Assembly: GCA_947034895.1 (NCBI GenBank)
Contig: OX344763.1
Span: forward strand, 19,313,001 to 19,377,000
Length of the DNA stretch: 64,000 nucleotides
Origin: Rhytidiadelphus loreus
Lineage: Eukaryota; Streptophyta; Bryopsida; Hypnales; Hylocomiaceae
Reading direction: 5' to 3'
The position numbers were made by a program, and so were the translations under genes. Within the stretch, counting starts at the first letter, position 1, and each line of letters opens with the position of its first letter. Shown in pieces: positions 55,691 through 64,000 of this stretch. The notes under the pieces are model-generated. The model was not told where the DNA came from and searched no databases. It saw only the letters and a program-made list of their open reading frames with translations.

Positions 55691-58491
55691 TCACCAGGAA
55701 TAAAAGTGGACCTGAAAGCCTTGCACGACGTCAACGTAGTGTCGGTGGAACTTGGACCTCGCCGTGGACCGAAGCTCATCGATGAGTCGATTCCAGTTGG
55801 ACTCAATCGCCCCCACGAAGCCGTCGCACTCCAGTGCCAACTGCAGACTGAGCAAGCTGTTGAGAAACTCCTCGTCCCAGCCGATCCTCTTTGCAAAATC
55901 CGCCGGGCTAACTCTGGGATCCTGCACGCGGGAGACGTTCGTGTATTGCACCGTCCAGTTGCTCAATTGGGTGAAGAAGGTGACGGTGTCGGGATCCTCC
56001 GTGCTCAAGAAGATCCGGCGCCGGAGGACGTCCGGGTCGTGGGCTTGCAACGCCTCGGCGCTGCGCAAGAACGCGGCGTCGGGCTGAAGCTTCATCTCCT
56101 TCCACTTGTCGCCGTGACGAACGTGCACCGAGATAGTGCCTGATCAAGTACGTCCCAGGAGAGCTAGGATGTCAGTTTCTGACGACAATTTTCATAAACT
56201 GGCGCGATTCCAACGCCAGAAATTATGATAAAAATGTATGTGCTTAAAAAGTCCGACATTTTGGACAGCCATGGATTAGTGTTTCAGAACAGGGTTCTGA
56301 AAGATGCCAAATAAAGTAATGGAATACCACCAACTTATCAAAATTGACGTTTCCTTTACTTCCTGGAGTGCTTTAGAGTGATCTAAAAGCTCGGACGGCT
56401 AGAGATACAAGCCCGTATTATGGTCAATTTCGATAAAATAGCGGTATTCCATTGAAATCGCACAAAATGAAACCATTGAAAGAATGAAAACAATGGAAAG
56501 ATTGTCCGAGGGGAGTGAAAATGCGTGAACTAGGAGTGATTTGATCATGCTAGGCATAAAATTGGCACATGTATGACCCTATCGTGGCACATTTATTCTC
56601 CATTAGTAGAAGATATTCCATCAAAATGGCGTGTGGAATACCGCCATTTTAACGAAATTGACCATTATTCAATGTTTGTTTATTTGGCACAAAAGGAAGA
56701 TCCAATTGCTGGAGTGAAAACGAACAAGGACCAGCCCCGAGAGGCCAGTACCAGACTAGGACTTTAGACACACAGAGCAGGGTTAGAGGTGGTCCATTGG
56801 ACCTTGCTCCCTTCCCTCAAACACAGAGCACCAAATCTATCCTATTGTTCGTCAAATTGGGTGAGGATAGTGTCTGTTCAGCTAACTTACCAAGGGTCCT
56901 AACCCAAGTTGCTCTACCATACTCGACGAGGCTGGTCCAACTGCTCAACTTGAACTGCTTGCCATCTCGTTGACATTGTTTCACATCTTTGCAAGATGAC
57001 CAGGACTTTGGTTTCAAGGTGCCAATGTCACGATAGCATGTCCATAAATAGAATAAAATTCAAAACTGACATGATTGTAGCCACCTATTGAAGTCTTATA
57101 TATGTTGGTTAGGAGTTTTGAGAGTTAGTTAAGTAATTATAGGTACTATATTTCAAGGACATAAAGTAATTGGTCAACTACCCGTATAACCACACCAAAA
57201 TGCGAATTAATGAGCTTCTCAACCTTTCGATCATGCTTGAGATCTTTTTTGGATTTTTGCACATTTTTGTTTATATCTTTTGTAAGAATGTTCTGGATAG
57301 AGATTGCATTCACAAACGGAATGGCTGAAGTACTTTGTTCATCATCAAAAATTATGGGTATTGGAATGCTTGGGGCTAGCTAAACATGGTTCTTAAGAGT
57401 GAATCTTGTAATAAGACATCATAGATTTTATCAATCTTTCCTGATTCAGAAATTCGATTACAGAAAAGTTCACTGTCTGCTTTTTCAAATATTGAACACT
57501 AGAATATTTCCTTCGATCATGACAAATGGATCGTAAGCTGTTTCTACATGTTCATGCAAATTTTACCTGGTTCGATGGGCTGGCCCTGGAAAATCCCCGA
57601 CGCCTTGCGCCTGTCGAGCTCCCTCAGCGTCCGCAGCGTCGGCCGCACAATATACGCGCTGCTTTGTGCCCGCCACCAGTAATAGAATTCTGTGGAAAGA
57701 TTCCCCCTTTCTAGCATCTTATGAAACATGACTGGCGTCGCACGTCTCGTGAACTTCACCACGCCGCCTCCCAGTTTAGCCACCGTGCTTCTCAACACTC
57801 TCTCGCTGTTGTTGGCATACGACCCCATATTCAGCTCCTCGAATCTCAGAAAATTCTCATTCGTCACTTCCAAATCGCTTCCGAAGGCGTCTTGGATCGT
57901 GCACGACGAGAACGGCTGGAAGTAACACTCGTCCATGGTGTCCATGCCCTCGCAGAATTTCCCCTGGACCCAGCTGCAGTTGGGTTGCGGAGCCAGAACC
58001 AGTATCCGGTTCATATTTAACGCTACTAGCAAGGCGACCCCGGTGAGATGAATCATGGAGCCGATGCCGCGGCCGACATCCTGAGCCTCAAAAAGGAGGA
58101 ATTTCTTGTCGTGGCAGCTACTGGGGTGCTGATGGGTCCAGATTGCCCTTTGCGCCGCGAGCGTTCCGTACATTTGTTGTTCGTCATGGGACTCGGCGAC
58201 AGGGGGATACTCCGAGGGCTGGGTCCATGCTCGACGGGGAAACCACTCCACCTCGCATTCCTCGGTGTGGCATCCGTCACTGGTGTTGAAACTGCCACGG
58301 ATTTGTATTGCCTTGGGGATCTCATATAATTGCAACGTGAAGAGGAGCAATGCAGCCGTTGGGAGGGATAGGACTGCCACGGTGATTGACACCTTCACCT
58401 TCTCGCTGGTCGAAGTTGCACCAGGGGGTGACATTTTCGGGTCAAACCGTGCGCACATGAACGTCCTGATCGAAGGTAGCATACTTGCCAT
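55691..58491 (-). CDS. Fucosyltransferase-like type II membrane glycosyltransferase
   Basis: Complete two-exon gene, 457 residues: exon 1 57567-58491 and exon 2 55691-56139, a GT..AG intron of 1,427 bp with matching phase (1,374 nt in all). The ATG has G at +4. A single transmembrane segment at about 35-55 after a short cytosolic tail indicates a type II Golgi-type enzyme. The lumenal part has GRGIGSMIHLTG (140-151), HVRHGDK (314-320), IFLSTEDPD (351-359) and CDGFVGAIESNWNRLIDEL (413-431). These correspond in order to the three motifs of the alpha-1,6-fucosyltransferase (FUT8/NodZ, GT23) and O-fucosyltransferase superfamily, where the HVRxxDK arginine contacts GDP-fucose. Several N-glycosylation sequons (NCS, NNS, NLS, NWT, NVS) are present. 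Donor and acceptor are inferred, not shown. GT23 proper is rare in plants, so the exact family is uncertain. Confidence 0.85.
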
Positions 58492-60485
58492 GCGGTTGTA
58501 GGGAGATCAGCATGTACGTACTTATAAGCTAGTTTGCATTTCCACAGCCATAGCAGTGAACTTCAGGTTTGAATCTGGAATGGTGTTCAGAAGTAATGAT
58601 TTTGTACCATGATTATATGGAATGCGGGTATGGGTTGCGCCCTCGCTGTGGAACTCATACACAAATTTTTCCGGTGTGGAGCTTGGTTCACATGTTGATG
58701 TTCATTGCCGAACGTTGAATGTTGGATTGGAAACGTTACACCTTTAAAACCTGAGAAAAAAGCTTTGGCAAGTAAAGTTAGCTTTGTTACGACCTAGATC
58801 TGAGGTTCCAGTCCGGCGACTGATCGATCCGTTTTGACGTTCAGCACTGAAAATATATTGCGTGAATTTTGAACACTGAAATCCACCGTACTACCGGAAA
58901 TGAGGCTTCAGTGCGAGATTGAAATACAACATATTTCTTTTTCTGTCTATTACATTTTACACGCTGCAACGAATCGAAGTTATCAGACTATGAAATCAAT
59001 GTTTGTGCATGAACGTATATACTACAATGATGGCATCGATCATTGTGATATGGTTGCAGTGAGATGAGCTCAGAATTGGACGATGTAAACGATAGAAACG
59101 TCAATCTCTTTTATGTTGCGTGTATCCAATGCTAAAAATTGTGACCTATGACATGAAGGTCTAAAATCTAGGACGGATGTGGATTTATGTTTCAGAAAGG
59201 TGTTCTGAAACGTGACAAAGTATTGGAATACCGACAATTTACCGAAATTGACTTTTAGGGATTGTGTTGACATACAGACCTGGATAATCAGCAGCAGAAA
59301 GGTTTACCTGATGATCATAAGAAACCGAAGTTCTGGATTCAGTTGTACGTGATGCAGCCCCATGGAGTAGTACCGAGACGAACAAGACAAAGCCTTGAGC
59401 ATCGATCAAATTCATTAAAGTCTGGCTTCAGTCCACGGCGCTTTCAAGTTCCAACCACTTAGACAGAGGTCGATTCCGCACCACCTACTTTGAATATTGA
59501 GAAGAGATCTACCAGAACTCCGGCCCTGGACTCTGCTGCAGTACCACCGCCTAGCTGCATTTCTTCACTCCATTGATGTGGCCATCGCTAGCTGATGATC
59601 CAGCACGTGGAGTGCTGCTTGATGAAGTGCAAATTTCACGGGAGGTGTCACCTTATCTGAACAGCAAGCTAGCACTAATCTGGATCTATATATTTCTCGA
59701 TCTTCTTCAACCCACCCCTGAGTGAGCTTCAGTATACTAAAGTTAATCGTGAAGTGTGTACAATGCGGGAGCAGGAGTTGGAGAAAAACACAGAGCCGGA
59801 GTTTGAGAAAACCCGGAAAAACACAGGACGAAACTCCTTGGAGCACCAAAACTGGGGTCGGATGGAGTTTAGTGCTGTGTTTTTTTACTATTCTTAGTTA
59901 AACCTTCCTCTCACACTATTGTTACAGCTGGGGACGACCTTTGCAATTACCGGTAACCCTGCTCACTCAGTAATTAATAGCAACAACTGAGCACGTAACT
60001 TTCAGTAGATTACCACATTCAGAACGTCGTCCTTAACGCAAAGTTAGACTTCAATGGACAGGTGATGCACGTTGCACGTTGCACATCAATATCGTTGCAC
60101 ATCAATATCGTCGTGCTGTCTGTTGACAAAACCATTCTAACTTAAGGTTAGAACAGCACAACACCGTAGAGAAACATTTTCCGCCCATGGACAGCTAAAT
60201 ATTGAATTGAAATGACCAGGAAACATAGGCCGAAAAGAGGTGCGGAAAACCGTCATAACCACTTGTACCCAGATTACGATTCCTGAAGGATTTATGACGG
60301 GGTGGACTTTCAGGAAGCGCGTGTTCGGCGTGCTTGCAGTCGCGGCGGAATTCAGAACCTCGTGATTCTGAAAACACCCAACATGCCAAAACCTTCCCTG
60401 CACCCATTTCAGCGGCTGGCGATTTGGCGGCCATTTGCACCAAATTAGGGGGCCCTGCACCAGCCCCTTGGAACACACAGGGTAA
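58492..60485. other. Spacer with promoter of the glycosyltransferase
   Basis: Composition is balanced rather than AT-rich, but no gene can be supported. Minus-strand frames at 59565-59849 and 60137-60478 match nothing I know. The first few hundred bases should hold the promoter of the minus-strand gene. No TATA box can be assigned with confidence. Confidence 0.4.
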
Positions 60486-60492
60486 TTAAAGC

Positions 60493-60708
60493 ATGGGAAA
60501 TCGACTGTTACGTTCGGCGGTCAATGGGCAGCCATTTTTGCTCAGGGTTGTCCCTGAGAGCGCCCGCCACTTCCAGTCCGTTGCAGCCATTTCCGTTACA
60601 GCCTCTTTCGCTTCATTCGGTCTTCCTCTACGCTCCCGCGGCGCCACCTTTGCGCTTGCCATTGATGTCGCTGTCGCCCACTCCGCTTCTCTACAGATGT
60701 TTCCATAG
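60493..60708 (+). other. Possible N-terminal exon, organelle-targeting-like
   Basis: A 71-codon frame beginning MGNRLLRSAVNGQPFLLRV, rich in Arg, Ser and Ala and nearly free of acidic residues, like a mitochondrial or plastid targeting sequence. It has no downstream partner I can join with confidence, although 60870-61000 is open and composition-balanced. The opposite strand is also open here. It could equally be chance in a GC-balanced region. Confidence 0.2.
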
Positions 60709-60789
60709 CCAGTACTCTGCTGCGTCAACAACATCCACAGCCACTCCACGAGTTTTCATTGTAATATTGTACTCTTTGTCGCCTTATTG

Positions 60790-63700
60790 ATCGTGGAGCA
60801 TTGAGTAGGAGACTAGCAGTATGCAGCTGCGTGACTTCTTTTTACCTGTGATTATGTCGCCAGCGGTACGGTATGCGCGTCGATGTGGACGATCATGGAG
60901 ACTTTGATTTTCAAAATGCTGCTGCTAATCCTGGAATGTCGGGCTACGTTCAAATTCAGATCAGCGCCAACAGAAGTCCTCACATTCCTCACCGTATGCT
61001 TCGTTCAGTTCGTTTTGTTTCTTTGAAAATCAGGTCGCTATGAGCGATCTGAGATTTGTGGTTTGGGATCGGGGAAGTTCGTTGCATTTCTTTGGAAATG
61101 CAGTTGCTTTGATCGATCGGGGATTTGGGGTTTGGGTCGGGAAGTTGGATGCCAAGTCGCCTGGCATCAGCAGCCACCAAGCTCATCGGATTGGAAGGTA
61201 CACCCGTTTCTTCCTTAAATCCATTTCCATTCTGCATACTTTAGACTACATACATTCAGTAAGTTAGTTTGCAAAGCAGTTGAGCTTGTGAAAGTGTTGG
61301 AACGTCAAGGCTTCAATTCCTGAACATTGCTATCTCCTTGGAAGTTGGAAGAGTAATTGCAAAGCTGCAAATTTAAGGTTGCAGATGCAAGCTGTTTTTA
61401 TTAAATAAATCCTCCCCTGTTTGAAAATACAAAGTTCATCATGAAAACACAGCAACTGAGGCTCGATTTTTTCTGTATCTCGATCCAATACGCCTGTGCA
61501 AGGTAACAAATTCGAATAACACAACAGGAATGCTTGCAGTCGACCTCAGTAGTATGCATGGAAGCTGTGCTTATTGCTAACGTTCCTAACACTGTCGACC
61601 TTAGCAACACCAGCACATCTCAAAGGTCTTCATAGATTGCAGCGTGATGTCTTAAGACTCAAGAAGCCATGATGAGAAACGCTAATGAAGTAAAGCACAG
61701 TTCATTCATGAACCTAAATTAGGGTTTAGTATGTCTGCAGGAACTGAAGTCTCCAGTAAAACAGGCACTCACGAGCATTGAGCCTTTACTTCATTGATTC
61801 ATTTGTATGCACACATCTTTGAAGCAATTTTATGAAGGATTCTGCACATCGTATAAAATTTGCACAATTCCCGTCTTCAAAAAAAATACAACTAAAAGTT
61901 TAAAACCTCTGGTTCAAGCAAGTGACATCTAGGACAAGTATACATTTCAGATTGTGCAGTCTAAACCATAAAAGTGCCATCTAGGAAAGGTATACATTTC
62001 AGACCATGGGTTCTAATCTGTAAAAGTACCAAAGTTGCAAAATGACGCAATTTTAATGAAAGTCCCCATACTCGTTTTATTCACCACAACATTATAGTAC
62101 AACTAGTGGGGGGTAGCGATGTTTGCTATAGGGTCTATTTGCCTCACTGGTCAAGTTTAATTAGCTCATAATTTGTGCATCATGGTATCTAGAATAGTCT
62201 TGTGATAGGTAGAAATGTTGTGGTCTTAGAGAATACAAGTAATTGCAATTAAACTATGGGCTTCCGCAATTCTTTACTACAAAAGTCACATCAAAGGTTT
62301 GTATAAAATAACCACATCCAAAAGCTTGTGAAGAGGCATAGCTTTATTTGGCTTCTAAAATTATTGGTATATATATGTGTATAGTTGATTTTAGGATGCA
62401 ATTGGAAAAGTACTTTGTACTCTCTTTGAATAATTTTGGACATTGTATAAATTGAATATGATTACTTAAAGTTTGGATTGTAAATGTACCAAAAATTGAT
62501 TTGTGACCTTTGTATCCTAGAGGGGTTCATTAATTTAGGTATTTTAAGCAAATAATTTAAAGAATAATTTAGCACAAAGGTTGCAATTCAATGTGGTTAC
62601 CTTAGTCGGTCTATACCATCTCTATTTTAATTTTATCTTGGGCCTTTAATTTTTCTCCATACAATGTCATTTTCTTCACATGTTCAACCTTGTACCAATG
62701 CGAAAATCATTTTGTAGTCTAACATTGGCCTAAACCTTAGTTCACGTACATTTCTTAATGACCTTGAATTATAGGTCCCATGATCATTAACTTAATAGTT
62801 ATGTTTTGATATAATGAATTGTTGCATTTCTTGGTTCTACAAGAACTTTAAGAACTATCCATAACTATGACATATCCTTGCCGTCATTTGGTGTTGGCAA
62901 CGGTAATACTACTTTCTAAGTCATTGGACCTTCTTGCAAATCCCCATCCATGGGTGACCCGTAGAAACCTTTACATGTTGGATCTTTACTGCAATAAATC
63001 TCATAGTTTGAGACAAATTAACTTGGATAAAGAATCTACAAATTATTATAACTTTCAAGCCCCATTTGGGGGGCTTTTGCAACATGTGCTGTCTTGCTAG
63101 ACAATAAGTGCATGTATAAGGGATCATCATCTCATCAATGGTTGCATATTTATCAACTTTCTATACTCTCTTGTAATTATCTCTAATAGCATTGATCAAC
63201 CAATGAATTTTCATGTACACTCTATTTGTAAGTTTAGGACACAAAGACATGACCAAAGGGCTTGTGCAATGCTTGCAATGATTGTCTACAACTACCATAG
63301 TACCACATATATCTTCATTTCAAATTTCATATAAAATTAACTTACAACACAACGGTTATAAGCAAAAAGCCAAAAAAACACTTGTCCGAGGCTAAGGGGA
63401 CCAAAAATGGATCAATGCTTGATTCTTGCAATCACCATAATGAAAAAGAGTTGAATCCACAAAAAACGGCCCCATGGTGGTGACCTTAGTCTTCTAGTAC
63501 TTGCTTCTCTTAGTGGTGATTGAGGTGCCTAGCACAAACAATTATATAGAAATTGTCAATGATAGATGTACATGTACAACCTTTTCAAAAACATTTTGTA
63601 CAACATATATGTCATGTTGCTAATCAAACTTCAAACAACATTAGTTGTGTCTCGAGTTGTGTTCAATGTCAATCAAGATGCTTACAATGGTGGAAGAATC

Positions 63701-64000
63701 GAGGGAAGAATGAAATACTACAATCAAGTGAATTTGGTTCATATCTTTATTCCACATACTCTTTATTCACCTTTACATATACTCTTTATTCACCTTGAAG
63801 GAGTATAGCTCATAAAGTCCAAAATGCTCGTCTTTGGATCCAAGCAATAAGAGTGGATGAAAAGGGAGGCGTCATGATCCTAAAGACAATTATTGACAAA
63901 ATTAGGTGTGGTATGAAGTCATTTAACATCTAATTTGTTCCACATTCTGCAATGCTAGTAACAAAACTTTGTACATGAAAAGATTCTTTAGTTTAGGTCC
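60790..64000. other. Spacer, no gene seen
   Basis: Balanced composition to about 61300, then AT-rich. Short frames only, for example 62867-63100 and 63553-63808, with no recognisable domain. No strong inverted or tandem repeat noticed. Confidence 0.5.

Noticed and set aside
56817..57017. Minus-strand frame in the intron of the fucosyltransferase-like gene, faintly like its second exon
   Set aside because: The resemblance is limited to a few residues (SSW, NLT) and no key motif is present; not enough to call a duplicated exon.

Overview
The window looks like nuclear DNA of a land plant. It has long AT-rich spacers, introns with GT..AG borders, three plant housekeeping-type genes with many or few exons, and a dense load of DNA transposons (PIF/Harbinger, CACTA and many short foldback elements). 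I see no operons, Shine-Dalgarno sites or CRISPR array. The species is not readable from the sequence; a non-seed land plant (bryophyte-like) is only a guess.

Layout. 1-11.8 kb: gene-poor, with a degenerate four-unit repeat, a dispersed repeat, a possible transposon next to a long AAAT microsatellite, and a GC-richer island around 7.0-7.4 kb. 12.1-16.9 kb (minus): a complete 13-exon gene for a 409-residue protein with two C2H2 fingers, a UBA domain and a PUB domain. 17-22.8 kb: spacer with a second copy of the dispersed repeat and a 350-bp tandem repeat carrying hairpins. 22.9-25.5 kb: a broken ubiquitin-activating-enzyme (E1) fragment, with an 843-bp foldback MITE in one of its intron-like gaps. 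29.96-35.32 kb: an apparently complete 5,363-bp PIF/Harbinger transposon with terminal inverted repeats, a TAA target duplication, a DDE transposase and a convergent three-exon Myb/SANT-like gene. 36.1-42.7 kb (plus): a complete 13-exon SEC24 gene (1,083 residues). The Harbinger copy lies directly in front of its 5' untranslated region.

44.0-50.5 kb holds three related CACTA-type elements, each with an exact 3-bp target duplication (TAT, ACC, CAT). The two larger ones carry the same unusual cargo: a foldback of about 360 bp and a tRNA-like block with intact RNA polymerase III A and B boxes, exactly 33 bp apart in both. A related foldback core occurs in the MITE at 23.7-24.6 kb, which has a TTA target duplication. 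This shared cassette is the most novel-looking signal here. 51.6-52.5 kb has 31-bp repeats, a pyrimidine-rich tract and another CACTA-ended hairpin. 54.4-54.9 kb is a broken MRS2/CorA magnesium-transporter fragment. 55.7-58.5 kb (minus) is a two-exon gene for a 457-residue type II membrane fucosyltransferase-like enzyme. 58.5-64 kb has no gene I can support.

The three intact host genes (ubiquitin-binding adaptor, COPII coat cargo receptor, Golgi-type glycosyltransferase) are independent single-gene loci. The rest of the window is mostly explained by transposon insertion, capture and decay. Exon borders were derived by eye from splice signals, reading-frame continuity and recalled family sequence; no alignment or transcript data were available.
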